Shown: positions 19,185 through 31,859, numbered from the stretch's first letter. The stretch: DNA of 64,000 nucleotides from Geosiphon pyriformis (GCA_016748015.1 JAAOMT010000659.1:634467-698466); one strand, 5' to 3'. The notes: generated by a model from the sequence alone, not told the origin. A program made the numbers and translations.

Positions 19185-21451
19185 AAGTGTCTGATAACAA
19201 TGTCAACAGTAAAGTGAGACCAGTTATGCAAAGAAGTACAAGTGTAGAGACTATTAATAGTGAATATCAAGTGAAGAGAAACATAACTTCCACTGTTGAA
19301 AAAGAAAACTTTAACACTAATTCATAGAATTCATTAACTGTGAAAACTGCAAGACCTACTATATCTCCATTTAAATTTAAAACTACCAATAGACCATTTG
19401 GAAGTGTGAACACAAGTAGTGGAGATGATACACCCTTTAGAATAGCCAACACATTGAAAAGAACAGCTTCACATAGGAGAGCAGCAGACTTTTCTTCAAC
19501 AACAGCTAACAGATTAGAGGAAAAAGCCAACAAAAAATACAGACACATTGGAAGAATAAGTGTAAAAAAGCTAACTGAAAAATTCAACCAAATAACTAAA
19601 GAAGACCTATCCAAAAACACATCTGTTTAAACCAACAACTTTGTCTTGCAACCAATGTTCAACAAAAGAGGAAACAGCAACAAATTTCAAATAGAAGCTT
19701 GGACTGGAGAAAAGAGAGTCTCAAAGTCCCTAAAAAAAATGAATAAACCATCCAAAACACCAAAAAAAGACAGAGAAAAAGCTGCACAAATAGAAGCAGC
19801 TCTAAGAAAATGCAATCCTGACATTTTGGACAGAATCAACAGAAGAAGTTCTGCAATAGAAAATAATGAGCAAATGGACAACCCATTTGACACAAACAGA
19901 GATAAGCCTAATGTGGATGATACTGCAGATGACATAAAAAACTCTGAATTCAGCCTATCAAGCAGAATGGCTAGTCCAAGTCCAGATCAATACAGTAGTA
20001 AATCACTTGGCAAAAAACCCATGCTTATGGAAGCAAGCCAGGAGAAAGAATGGAAAACAGTGGTTTATGGGACCAAAAGACATGTACTTTTTGTGCAAGC
20101 ATTAGATATACCTGAAAAAATTATGGGAAAGAAAGTGGGATGGATTTATGATCTCTTGGAAGATGTTAGTTACCTCTTGGGGGCTGTAATGGCTAGGAAC
20201 CAAGAAATCAGAATTGATTTTTCCCAAGTGGCTGAAAGAGACCAAGCCAGAGAAATTCTGGCAAATAAAAGAATTGATGGCTACTGATGGGGTTAACAAC
20301 CAAATGACTGGTCAAAAAAAAGTCCTGGTGAGAGATATCCCCTTGGGCATCTTAGACAGAGAGATGGGAGCTGTCATGAAAGAATTCAGTAAGGTCAAGA
20401 AAATTCAAATCAGAGTGGCTGACAAATGACAATCAGCAGTGGTTGAATATAACAACCAAGAAGAGGCAACCAAAACTGTAAACCAATGGTCAACTATGGT
20501 CAGAAAAAATGCAGTCAGAATTTACCCAATGATTGAAACCCAAAAAACCATTGAGCAGAGAAAAGCCTGGAAAGCTAAATTGGTGGACTTACTACAAAAC
20601 TGTACTGCTCACTACTTGAGCACCACTTTGGATCAAATTAAAGTCCAATCTTGTTTCATCCCAAGAACTAGCAAAAATTATACAAGGATGGGCTGTGCTT
20701 ATATAGAATTTAACAGTGAAGCTAGCTGCAACAATGCCACCAAAAAGCACTTGGTAATTGGTGACACACTGGTCTACTGGATGCCCACTAATGCTAAAGA
20801 GTGCCACTTCTGTTATTAGGTGGGGCATCTGGTCTCAAAATGTCCAACTTTGCATAAGAAGAAAAAAGGAGATACCAAGAAAGTTACCAACAATATTAGG
20901 TTAGCAAAGCTGTATGTTAAGAGGAATGTTTCAGAAAAAAATGTTAAGGCCTTTGGTGGAAGATCATATGCTAAGATGGCTGTACTTAGACTGCCTCATA
21001 ATTGGGACAACACCAATCTAAATGGTACTTGAAAACCTGGTCCACAGATAAACAATAGAGAAAAACAATCAAAAAAAAGAGTCAACCAATCATGGAAGGC
21101 TGAAATCAATGAATTAAGACAGCAGGTTAATGAAATGGCAAAACTGCTAAGTGTAGTTGCTGCCAAACTTGGAGTGACAATGGAAAAAAAAAAGAAGTAA
21201 TAGTTACTTAACAGCCAAGTAACACCACAGAAGAAAAGGAAAAAATAGAAAATAGGTCACCAAGCCAAAGTACTACAATTAAATCTACTCCAGCAGAGAG
21301 AAAAGAGGTATACAACTCGGAATTAGAGATAAAAAAAATTAAAAAAACACTGGAACCCATTCTGGAGTTATTGAAGCAAGTAAAAAAACAGGGTAGCTAG
21401 AGCAGTTTTACTGCTGAAAAATCTAAATCTATGGAAACAGATAATGTGTAG
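19185..21451 (+). pseudogene. LINE-2 ORF1 (RRM-like, CCHC), broken
   Basis: Colinear with LINE-1 ORF1 and more complete at the N-terminus. The same frame runs from at least 19185 through a TAG at about 19325 and a TAA at about 19628 into the block MFNKRGNSNKFQIEAW. RRM-like modules lie at about 20310-20510 and 20570-20730. The zinc knuckle begins CHFCY at about 20802 and is cut by a TAG at 20817-20819 before GHLVSKC. It ends at TAG 21449-21451, overlapping ORF2 by 8 nt. The true start is uncertain because the leader is interrupted by the ORF1-only element. Confidence 0.8.
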
Positions 21452-24400
21452 CACATTTAATTTCAACAAAAAACAGAACTACTCTAATAACAACACTTGG
21501 AAAATTGGTACTGTTAATGTTAGAAGACTTAATAATCCTGGTAAAGCTAAAAAGATGCTACATTGGATTATTGAAGAACAATTTGATTTTGTGATTGTTA
21601 CAGAAACAAAAATTACTCCAACAAAAAAAAAGAGTGTATTCTTTGGTTCTGATGAATATTATGCCTTTTGGGAGTTAAGTGCAGAGAAACAAATAGGAAC
21701 TGGTGTTGGTATACTGGTCAAAAAATGTTGGATACATCATGTGAAAACAATCAAGAAATATTATGGGAGGCTTTTACATTTGGGGTTAAAATTTAGAGGA
21801 AGAATCAATGTGCACATAGTAGGACTGTACATGTCTGCTTCCAAATTGCCTACTGAGAAAGCAGTTGCTAAAGAAATTAGAAAACTTTTGGGAGACATTG
21901 TGCAAAACAAAGAGATAATCATAGTTGCAGACAATTTGAATGAAGATCTGTCATCCAAATCACTTGAAGAAACATATGCTACAAATAAGGTCAAAGCTTG
22001 TTCCACTGTTGCAACACTACAACATATGAATTTAGTAGATACACATGGAGTGTATGCAATAAACAATCCAGAAAAGACATGGGCATTAAATGGAGTACAA
22101 AGAAGATTGGATTATGTGTTTACTGATACAGTTACAGCCTTACTGGTCACAAACATTGCGATAATTTATGTTAATGAATCATTTAGCACTGATTACAAAG
22201 CAGTAATAACAATTATCTGATCTGACAGAATCTTGGCAGGCAATAAAAAATCTAGATCTGGGAGGAAAAAGAGTAGCACAACTATGATTGATGTTAAAAA
22301 AGCATCTGGAAAACAATGGGAAATCTATGCAAAAGAAACTGATTGATTGACAGATGAAGCACAAAGAAAATTAGGAGATAACAGCAATGATGATCTAAAC
22401 CTGATGTGGATTACAATCAAGAAGACTGTATTACAAGCTGCTGATTGCCTACCAAAAAGGAAAGTGGGAGCCCGATCTGCACACACAAAGAAAAAATGCA
22501 TGGATCACAAGCTTGTTAAGATTGTTGCTGATATAATCAAACAAATAAGAGTAAACAATGCAAATATACATGATAACAATGTTATGCAGTTGTTGGCTAA
22601 ATGGAAACAGTTGAAACCTGAAATGGTTAATGCATATTTGATGATTCTTTCAAAGGATAAGCTTATTACAGAATTATTCAATATTAAGAAAGAATACAGA
22701 TCAACACTACATGCTAGAATCAAGCTACAACAGCAGAGACAAATAGTGGACAATATCATCAAAAGACAACAAAACTTTGATCTAAACAAAAGAGCTATAA
22801 TCAAAAGCATCTTGAACAAAAAAAGACAAAGAATTGTATTGGACCATGTCATTGAAGAAGGCAAATTTCATGATGATCCTGATGAGATTAAAAAGCTAGT
22901 AAACAAAAAAGCCCAAGGATGGACTAGAACAAGAATTCTTGAGCCTAACCTATGGAAAAGTTGGGAACACAGATTTGAGCCGATTAAATACATTCCAGAC
23001 CATGTCTTTGATGGTGTAATGACTAAAATATCAAATAAAGAATTTGAACACATATTAAGCCACACACCCATAACAAAGCTTCTGGCCCATCAGGTATTCA
23101 AGCTGAACTCTAAAGGAAGACTGGGCCTAATACCAAATCTAAACTAAAAACATTGCTTAACACTTGTATTAAAGCAGCAAACATGCCTGAGGAGTAAAGA
23201 GTAGCACAAGTTATACTGATTCCAAAGCCAAAAGAATGGGGTGACAATATTGACATCACCAGGCCGATTACACTCATTGAAAGCACTAGAAAAATCTTAA
23301 AGATTCTAACTGCAAGAATATCAAAAGCATGTGAACTCCACAATGTTCTAAAAAGTTATAATACCTCAGTGTTAAAGAATACCTCTACAGCAGTGCCAAT
23401 TCATGTGATTAATACTGTTGCTGAACATGCAAAAAAATTTGGTAATGAGGCCTGGTTTACATTCCAGGACATAAAAAAAGCATATGATTCAGTGGGATGG
23501 AAACCCATAGAAGCTGCACTAAAGAGAATTAAGATGAACAATAAGTTTACTGAGCTGTTTGGCTTGATGCACAACAATAAAAGCAATAAGATTATAACTG
23601 AATTTGGGTTAAGTAACAAATATCAAGTACAAGATAGACTGGATCAGAGGAAAACAAGCTCACCTATTATGTGGAGGATTTTCTATGACTCCTTACTATG
23701 TGAAGTAAAACAATTCAATTATAGTTATAGATACAAACTAACAGCTGCTTGGAAAAAGTGGGATAATCAATCAGATACACAATCTCTGTTGGTATTAGTG
23801 AATCACCTAGCTTTTGTTGATGACACAGTGTGGATAGCTAACTTAAGACAGGGCATGCAGAGTATTTTGGACACAGCTAGCTCCTTTTTTAGAATGGTGG
23901 ATATAGAGATCAATTTAGATAAGACTGAAACAATGGTGGTCAGACTCTTCAAAGGGAAATCACTGACAGTTGAGCCACTAAAATTTGGTCCAAACAAACA
24001 AATCTTGAAATTGCTGGATCCATCTACATGTATCTAATATTTGGGGGTATAAATCAGAGCAGATGGAAAAAATGACACTGTTCTAAAAATGATAGGATCT
24101 GACATTGAAGCAGTATGTGCAATTATTAGGAAAAAACACATCACTGAGAAACAGACCATTTATATTTTTAACAGAGTTCTCAGTCCAGCAATAGAATTCA
24201 GATCTTAATTGACCCATATTCCAAATAGCTGGGCTAGAAAATGGACTTCAAAGATTTCAGCCACTGTAAAGAAAAAAGCAAAACTTTTAGTCAATTTCCT
24301 AGCCAGTGCTATGTATTATTCATTCTTATATAACTTGTTCAAAATTGATGATATACAAGCAAAAAGCAAGATCACAAATTTGTTGGTTAGATTGAACAGT

Positions 24401-24776
24401 GCTGATATTGCTGGAATGGCTACAAAAATCAGACTAGCTAACTTACAGGCACAAAGATGGTCAACCCATAGTATACTTGAATACCTTACCAATGAAAGAT
24501 TTAGACTAGGTGTTAATTTAATTGTTAATATTATACAGATTATAGAGAAAAGAGGCATTTCATTTAGGAGTGATGGTAACACACATGTGGTACCCAAATC
24601 CTCAAGATCACAGGCATACTTAATTGAGACTGTCATACCTTCAGGTACAACTTACACTAAAGTTAAAAGTTTCCTAAGAAAGAAAAACATTTTGTACCTG
24701 TATCAGATACAGAACAAAGATAAAACATTGATGACATGGATGGACTACACAAGAATATACAGACAAAACAATGGTG

Positions 24777-24780
24777 GTAG
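24777..24780. repeat. Left TSD (GTAG) of Ty3 copy C
   Basis: GTAG, repeated at 32467-32470. LINE-1 has the empty site as one uninterrupted GGTGGTAGAATTCCC-like stretch near 11325, which confirms a 4-bp duplication. Confidence 0.9.
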
Positions 24781-24868
24781 TGTTATGGTTGAAACTCATA
24801 GTTTTTATTAGTTATCACATGTATTAGTCACTGATGTCATATAATTAGCCAACCTATTTTTAGATAGT

Positions 24869-24976
24869 AATTATTGACCTGATTATTGATCTGATCATTG
24901 ATCTGATCAATAACCTGACCATTAATCTGATCATTGACCTGATCATTGACCTGATTATTGACCTGGTTATTGACCA
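24869..24976 (+). repeat. 12-bp tandem array (ATTGACCTGATC) in U3
   Basis: About nine imperfect copies of a 12-bp unit containing the palindrome TGATCA lie immediately upstream of the TATA box. The same array occurs in the other family A LTRs with different copy numbers; the copy C 3' LTR has only about two units. Position suggests an enhancer-like element; function is inferred only. Confidence 0.8.
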
Positions 24977-24987
24977 CTTTTCATAGC

Positions 24988-24995
24988 TATATAAG
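24988..24995 (+). promoter_or_regulatory. TATA box of the family A LTR
   Basis: TATATAAG within AGCTATATAAGCAATGA, conserved in essentially all family A LTRs here. It would place transcription start shortly downstream. Confidence 0.65.
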
Positions 24996-25198
24996 CAATG
25001 AGTCTCTTAACTGTAGAAAAGTATGTTCTCAACAATCAAAGAAATATAATAAAACAACTTTCATCTCAAACATTCTCTTATCGCTAATTTTTCTTTCTCT
25101 ACCTTCAAGTATCTGAACATCTTTTGGATAAAAAATCTTTTGTTAGTGTTTATCTGCCTTTTCCTGAAATGATTAAACAAAGTATTTGAAGATTATTG

Positions 25199-25204
25199 AA
25201 TAAA
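25199..25204 (+). promoter_or_regulatory. Possible polyadenylation signal in LTR
   Basis: AATAAA about 205 bp after the TATA box, conserved among family A LTRs (GATTATTGAATAAAA). Placement fits the R region. Confidence 0.45.
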
Positions 25205-25508
25205 ATGTGATTAAAGAGCACATCTGATACTTGATATTGAATTCTAAGAGTGCTGACGTGAGGCATAGAATTATACCAAGTGTGATTATTTGTTGACAGT
25301 ACAGACTATCTCTCTACCTTCAGATTCCCTGGTTACTTTTGAAAAGTATAGCGACTGAGATATTTTATGAGACTGATCTTGCACATTGAATCCATACTCA
25401 TTTAATTCACTTATTGAAGTTGAATTCCCTTTGATTATTTTCATCACCCTACAATTCTGTTCTCTGTTGCTATCCATTAGCTTGTTACTCCAACTTGTAA
25501 CATAAAAG

Positions 25509-25525
25509 TGGTGCTCCCTGTGAGG
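25509..25525 (+). promoter_or_regulatory. Putative primer-binding site of copy C
   Basis: TGGTGCTCCCTGTGAGG, six bases after the LTR. The first 11 bases are shared with the unrelated element G (63019), supporting a common tRNA primer. Confidence 0.68.
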
Positions 25526-25554
25526 TTGTCAAAATCCACTTTGTTTTCTATTAT

Positions 25555-27108
25555 ATGGGTGATTATTCATACCTGCCACAACAATCAGAAGAACACTTTA
25601 AAGCACACAACAAAAATGATCTAAACTTTATTGAACTCAATCCTTTGCCCTCCTGCTTGATTTGCTTTTCCATTGAAGAACAATTCAGCAGACAATTCCA
25701 AGCCTTTTGGAACTGGTTCTTGAATGAGCATTCAGCTGAAACCTACACAGCTTATACAATCTATTACTTTGACCAAGCTTATTTTGAAGACAACTTTAAA
25801 GGAAGAAACAATAGTATCAATCAGCTTTTATATTCTGCAACTTTTGAACAACAGCCCCCTGATTTTAAATATCTGAATCATCAAATCCACATTTGGATTG
25901 CTGCCCATCAATCAACAGAAACTTCTCTTGAAACAGAAGAAGAAAGCTATCAAACTGCTCCTGTTTTTGATCTCTTTTCAAGTAAATCAGAACACTCCAC
26001 ACAAACAGTTACACCTGAACCAATGGCTCAAGACCCTCTGCAACAAAACATTCTGATTGCCCTTCAAGGTATACAGACTGCTTTAGGGTGAAGAAACAAC
26101 ACCCCATTACCATTATTCAGAGGTGATGCCCAAGATCTAATTGAATGGTTGGATAACTTTGAGAAAGCTGTTACAGCCAACCAATACAATAATGAGTACA
26201 AGTTTCAAATTGTTGGTGGCTACCTCCAAGGCTCTTCTGCTACATGGTTCTCACAGGAAACTGATGCTAATGCTCATCAAAGAATCATTAGATGGATGCC
26301 AGCAAATGCAGGAAAAAACAACACCTCTTTTACAACCCAGTTTGAAAACAAGTTCAGAACTCCAATCTTGATATCCAAGTGGCACATGAAATTAGAAAGA
26401 AGAACCCAAGGCCCAGGAGAAGTGGTAACTGAATATGCCAAAGCAATCAAAAAATTGATCAAGCATGTAGACTCTGAAAGGAACTGAACAAAAAAGCAAA
26501 AAATTCATTCTTTCACGAAAAGACTAAGAACTGATTTATCTTATGCTCTTTAGCCTCTCTTGGCTCTAAAGAATAACCCTACAATGGACATGGCTATTGA
26601 ATTTGCCCAACGAATTGAAGACAACCAAAGAATACATTTGGGATCTACACTTCCAGTTTTTGCTTCTGTTCCTGTCATGGCTCCTGCTCCTCAAATGACT
26701 GCTACTTTTTTTGCTGCCCAAACTCAAGATTCAAATAAACAATTAATTAATAGACTCACAGCCAATCTTGCCTGGTTATTAGAACCTTTGGCACAAGCAG
26801 TTAGAGATAACCAACAACCACAAAGACCCAGATATAAACCATGTTTTAATCAGCCCCAGCAACCTCCTTATCAAGGACAGCAAAATCATGGTCTTCCTGT
26901 ATGTTATAGATATGGATTAACTGGACATTTCTCAAGAGATTGCAACAATCCTCCTTTACCTCCTCCAGTCCTCAGAAATAATAACAATTAAAACAATAGA
27001 CTCATCAACAATAATGCTCTCAATCAAAGACCCAACCATGCCAACATCAATTTCTTTGGAGAGAATCCTCTAGTTGAAGCCATAGTCTATCAGTCTTTAA
27101 ACTGGTAG
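25555..27108 (+). pseudogene. gag: gag of copy C, broken
   Basis: The start ATG 25555 gives MGDYSYLPQQSEEHF. The frame runs to TGA 26089-26091 (GGG CAA AGA in copy F), then resumes in the same frame (26149-26487, gag core ATWFSQETDANA and KFRTPILISKW) and 26560-26991. The zinc knuckle at 26902-26943 reads CYRYGLTGHFSRDC: the second Cys is Tyr (TGT to TAT), which would disable zinc binding. The frame ends at TAG 27106-27108 next to the slippery site. Confidence 0.88.
27096..27108 (+). promoter_or_regulatory. Programmed -1 frameshift site of copy C
   Basis: T-TTA-AAC (27096-27102) is in gag phase, followed by TGG and the TAG stop (27106-27108). Pol is open in the -1 frame. Downstream, CTGGTAGGC can pair with GCCAACCAG about 25 nt later with a central A-A mismatch, a candidate stimulatory stem. 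Confidence 0.8.
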
Positions 27109-30100
27109 GCATACCTCCAAAAGGTGAGAGTACAAGCCAACCAGAAAAAAACCCCTTTTTTGCTTTTAACTTAACTAATGATGACCATGACATGAATGAA
27201 TTAGCAATCAACACTTCTGAATCAACCAGAAAAAAGAAGAAAGCCAAGGTTGATTTCATTCTAGATCCCAACAAAGCCTAAACTTCCACTGCTGATAACA
27301 ATGAGCCACCAAAAGCCAAAGTTTTTAAGAACTCTCCAAAGTTGGAACCCCCAGAAATTGTACAAAAATCTGGATCCTATTCTGTTGTCAAAGATCTCAT
27401 GGAAACCCCAGCACACATTACCTTTGGCCAGTTAATGACTCATCCACAATTCAGAAAAAATCTTCACAAATCTCTAATCCCCAAGAAAAAAACACCAAAG
27501 ACCAATAAATGCCCTCACCAAGCTGGACTTGCTGACAACAGCAATGTCACTTCTCTAATTTGCAAAGCACAAGTGGCTGGTTATTTTATTGACTTGATCC
27601 TAGACAGTGGATCATCTGTTAGTGTAATTGCCAAACACTTCCTTGATGCAATTGGCAGAAAAATTGATGAGCCTTCCACCCAACCAATAACCAACATACA
27701 TGGTAACAAGAAGAAAAGTCTGGGCATTGCCAAAGCTATTCCTGTCTGCATTAATGGCATCAGTATTGAAACTGACATAGAAGTTTCTGAAGCTAAAGAA
27801 TACACCATCATTGTTGGCAATGAGTGGCTCAAGAAAGTAAAAGCCTTATTCAACTATGAACTTTGTGAGCTAACCATAAGATGTGGTGAAAAACCTATTG
27901 TGGTTAAATGTTGCCATTAGACAACTCTTCCAGCAACCAAACAAAATCAAGAAGATGAGCAATCAGAGAAATCAGATGATGAAAAGAGTGATGAAAAAGA
28001 TGAACAAGAAGAACAAAAAGAAACTGCTGAACTCACCTACACCATCTTCACCAGCAATGACAAGCCACTAGACAATATTAAAGCTGATAGAGAGGAAATC
28101 ATTGTAAATGGCAAGCTGATCTGCTGACCCTACTATGATATTCTTAGAAGAACTTTTGACCAAAAACCTGACAAGAAAGCCAAGTATCATTATTGGTGGC
28201 ATGGTTCTTGTGCCCAGTGCTGGTGCAACCAACTCTTGTATTCTCCAAGTGATGAATGCAAATCATGCCTGATCTATTACAAAGATTGGGAACCAATCAG
28301 TTTAATACTTAGAGAAGAATTGAAAAAAGTCCAAAAGTCCTTTAAAAATGAACCACCTGAGATCCAATCACTAGTTGTAGAACAAAAAGAACCATCACCT
28401 GAAGAAAAAAAGATTGATATTGAAAATCTGCTAGCTAGAAACAGCCCAGTTATCTCAAAAGAAGGTGATACCTCTGGACGAACCCATGTGATACAACACA
28501 TTATCACCACCAGAAAAACTCACTCCATCTATTTGAAGCCATATCAATTCAATCAGCACAATGATGAGTTCATCAAGAAAGAGATAAACCAGATAAAAGA
28601 ACTTAGATTCATACAAAAAACCAAGAGTGAATGGGCTTTTTCAGTTGTAGTGGTATCCAAAAAAGGTGGAACCCTACACTTCTGTGTTGACTACTGCCAA
28701 TTAAATGCCATCACTGAAAGAGACATGTACCCACTTCCCAAGATTGATGCAATACTGGACCAATTCAAAGATGCTGCTTTCTTTTCAACTATTGATCTAA
28801 CTGCTAGATTCTGGCAAGTAGAGATGGATCCAGAAAGCTGGAAGAAAACTGCCTTTATCACCAAGTATGGCACCTATGAATTCACAGTCATGTCTTTTGG
28901 TCTCACCAATGCCCTTCCCATCTTTCAATGCTTAATGGATAAAGTATTTGAATCAGTGAAAGAAAACTTTGTTTTGGTCTATCTGGACAATATAATGGTG
29001 TACTCAAAAACCTGGGATAAACACCTTGTACATTTGCAAAAGGTTTTTGATCTTCTCAGAAATGCAGGTCTCAAGATTAATCCAATCAAATCTTTCTTTG
29101 AAAGACAATCCACCCAATTTCTTGGTTATCTTATTACAAAAGATAGAATTTTTCCTAACCCAGCTAAGGTTGAAAAAGTCCAAAACATTAGACAACCAAT
29201 GAATATTCATAAACTACACTCTTTCCTTGGTTTGGCTTCCTATTATCACAAATTTGTCAAAGATTTTTCCAAAATAGCTGCTCCACTTAATCAACTACTC
29301 AAGAAAAATGTCAACTACCATTGGGACACACATCAACAAAAAGCTTTTGAAACTCTAAAGGAAAAACTAATCACTAAACCAATTCTGAAACAATCTGATC
29401 TAGATCAACCTTTCATCCTCCACACTAATGCATTTGGCTATGGACTTGGAACTGTTTTATTCTAGAAAGATGAAGATGGCAAAGAACATGCCATAGCATA
29501 TGCCAATAGAACTCTCTCACCAGCAGAGCAGAACTACTCGGTAACTGAACAAGAATGTCTGACAGTAGTATGGGCTACTAGTTATTAGAACAAATATCTT
29601 CTTGGTGCCAAATTCCTGATAGTAACAGATTACCAAGCTTTGGTTTGGTTATGCAACAAAAAGAAGCTAGAACATAAAAAAATAACTTGCTGAATACTCC
29701 ACTTGGATGAATTCGACTAAGATATTCAACATCACAAAGGAGCACATCATCAAAATGCCGACACTTTCTTTAGACTTACCATCCAGTAACAGTACAACTA
29801 CCTCAAACCAAATCAACCTAATTATTAGTAATTCTCTCACAACCAAACACAATAATGAACTTGGACAACTACTCTGTCTTAATGGAATTTTTGGATAAAG
29901 GACAATACTCACCAGAATACAATTGACAGCAAAGAGAACATTTGCACAAATAATCAAATTTTTATTTGATCTGCCAGAACCAACTATACAAAAGAAACAG
30001 AAAAGATCCTGACCATCTCCAGAGAGTCATAAAATTTGAAGAAAGAGAAATTGTGATCTACAATATGCACACTAATTTATTAGCTGGACACTTTGGAAAA

Positions 30101-31160
30101 ACAAAAACAATTCAGAAAACCTTAGCTTACTATTATTGGCCTACCTTGGGAAAAGACATTGCTGAATACATTAAAACCTGCAATACCTGCCAAAGAAGAA
30201 GAAAACCCAATCGCAAAGAAGATATCCATTTAATTTCTGTTGGTCAACCATTTAACAGAATTGGTATAGATGTTATTGAACCTTTAACAGTAACTCCTGA
30301 TGGCAACAGATACAGCTACCAACTATCTTACAAAGTGAGTAGAAGCAAGAGCCACCCCAGATCAAACAGCAGTTTCAATAGCCAATTTCATTTATGAAGA
30401 TATCATTTGTCACCATGGCTGTTTTAAAGAACTATTACCTGATAGAGAAAGAGCTTTTTTCAGTACACTGGTTGAAAAACTTTGTAGAAAAATGGGAATA
30501 CGTCACAAACTTTCTTCCCCTTATCACCCCTAAACAAATGGCCTAATAGAACGTTTCAATAGAACACTGTGTGAAACCTTAGCCAAAACAAGTGAAAAAA
30601 CAAACTTATGGGACAAAGTACTGTCTTCAGCTTTGTTTGCTTATAGAACTGTGAATTATGACATAACAAGTTATGAATCTTTTTATCTGCTCTATGAACA
30701 AATGGCAACACTACCAATAGAAACTGATATTAAGACAATACTCTTTGAAGAAATCACAATAGGGAATTACAAAGACATTTTGCAAAGGAAACTTGGTACC
30801 ATTCTTGACTCACTTGTAGAAGCATGAATAATTGCCTTTGAAAAGATAAAACAGTTCCAAGAAAAGCTTAAAAAGAAGAAAACCTATAAAACACTTTCTT
30901 TAAGTATTGGTGACTTAGTTTTGGAATACCGCTTAGACAGAGACAATGTCTATGGTGATAAATTCTCTAGTCGGTGAAAAGGTCCCTTTATAGTCAACAA
31001 AGTTTTGAACAATAGTTCTTATATTCTTCAAGATCAATCTGGAACAATCTTTAATAATCATTCTGTTCATGACATGCAACTCAAAAAATATTACAAACGA
31101 CCTGATTGGTTACCAATTGTGATAATACCAACCCAAATGATTAGCAAAAACCAAATATAA
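27099..31160 (+). pseudogene. pol: pol of copy C (PR-RT-RNH-IN), broken
   Basis: Read in the -1 frame. Protease DSGSS starts at 27603. TAG at 27918 and TGA near 28124 replace Trp codons. The Cys cluster lies at 28209-28268. RT and RNase H share one frame, 28236-29465: FCVDYCQLNAIT, then VYLDNIMVYSK where YLDD has become YLDN, and LHTNAFGYG where the first RNase H Asp is Asn. TAG at 29463-29465 breaks RNase H. The integrase zinc domain (AGHFGKTKTI, CNTCQR) lies in 29966-30250; a deletion of about 10 nt near 30315 shifts the integrase core. It ends at TAA 31158-31160. The two catalytic Asp losses alone would inactivate it. Confidence 0.88.
28209..28268 (+). other. Cys cluster between protease and RT (copy C)
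   Basis: Pattern C-x2-C-x-C-x10-C-x2-C, preceded by YWWHG and followed by LIYYKDWEPI. The same arrangement occurs in copies A (about 2620-2545), F (about 41477-41536) and J (about 58785-58725). Spacing suggests metal binding; I know of no named domain for it. Confidence 0.6.
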
Positions 31161-31202
31161 ATAAATGCACCATTCCCAAAAACAGAAGTATCTTCAATCA
31201 AC

Positions 31203-31859
31203 ATGAACAATTATTTTCTGGATCAAAACATTTAAAATGCTTTCTATACTCTTCATGAGTATTGGATCAAAAACTATCTAAATGCTACTCTGACCATTGG
31301 AAAACAAACTACAATGACTGATAACAGTGGAACACATACTATTATCAGACCAAAGAAAACAACTACCAGAAGAGAAAGAATTGGTAGCAAAATGAATAAG
31401 TATCTGTTAGAAAGCATAACAGCAGCAATACTTGTATCTTCTACCACAATTGAAAAAATGATTAAAGAAATCTTGCCCATAGACAAAAACTTGTCATATG
31501 GAAGACAACTAGAGCTCTATGGTCGCCTTAGTGAAATCATAGAAGACATGAAGCTCATGAAGAAAACAACTTCTGAGATACAAGTGAAAATTTTGGGCAT
31601 TATATGGTTGGATGTCCCAAGAGTTTTGACCATTGCCAGAAGAGCCAAAACTCTTATACAAAGGTTTGGTCTCTTGGATACAAAGCTTATTTCGCCTCAA
31701 GTACTATACACTTTATCCACAAAAGACTTTAATAAACAAGTTAGTTTTGAGTTAGATAAAACCCTCCAATTAGAATATCCCATAAATAGTTTGATTTTGT
31801 CTGAGCTCAATCTCTTTGAAGAGGATGATGTTATGATTAAAACTCATAGTTTTTATTAG
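31203..31859 (+). pseudogene. ORF3 of copy C (unknown function), one early stop
   Basis: ATG 31203 opens MNNYFLDQNI, then a TAA at codon 11, then the frame stays open to TAG 31857-31859 inside the 3' LTR. Length equals copy B (657 nt). One extra A in the pol-ORF3 spacer puts ORF3 in the pol frame here; in B it is in another frame, so a pol-ORF3 fusion is not the ancestral state. Confidence 0.75.
31818..31828 (+). promoter_or_regulatory. Polypurine tract of copy C
   Basis: GAAGAGGATGA directly before the 3' LTR; other copies have GGAGAGAATGA. It would prime plus-strand synthesis. Confidence 0.6.

Larger units (their letters stand above)
24781..25502 (+). repeat. 5' LTR of copy C (722 bp)
   Basis: Begins TGTTATGGTTGAAAC and ends CAACTTGTAACA. 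U3 carries the 12-bp repeat array; the TATA box and AATAAA follow. Confidence 0.95.

Noticed and set aside
24869-24976. Short regularly spaced repeats that might suggest a CRISPR-like array
   Set aside because: Units are contiguous 12-mers without spacers, lie inside an LTR, and recur in every family A LTR.
1212-29700. Reassignment of TGA to Trp as an explanation for in-frame TGA codons
   Set aside because: TAG and TAA also replace Trp and Gln codons in the same genes, and sister copies have TGG or CAA. Mutational decay explains all of them.
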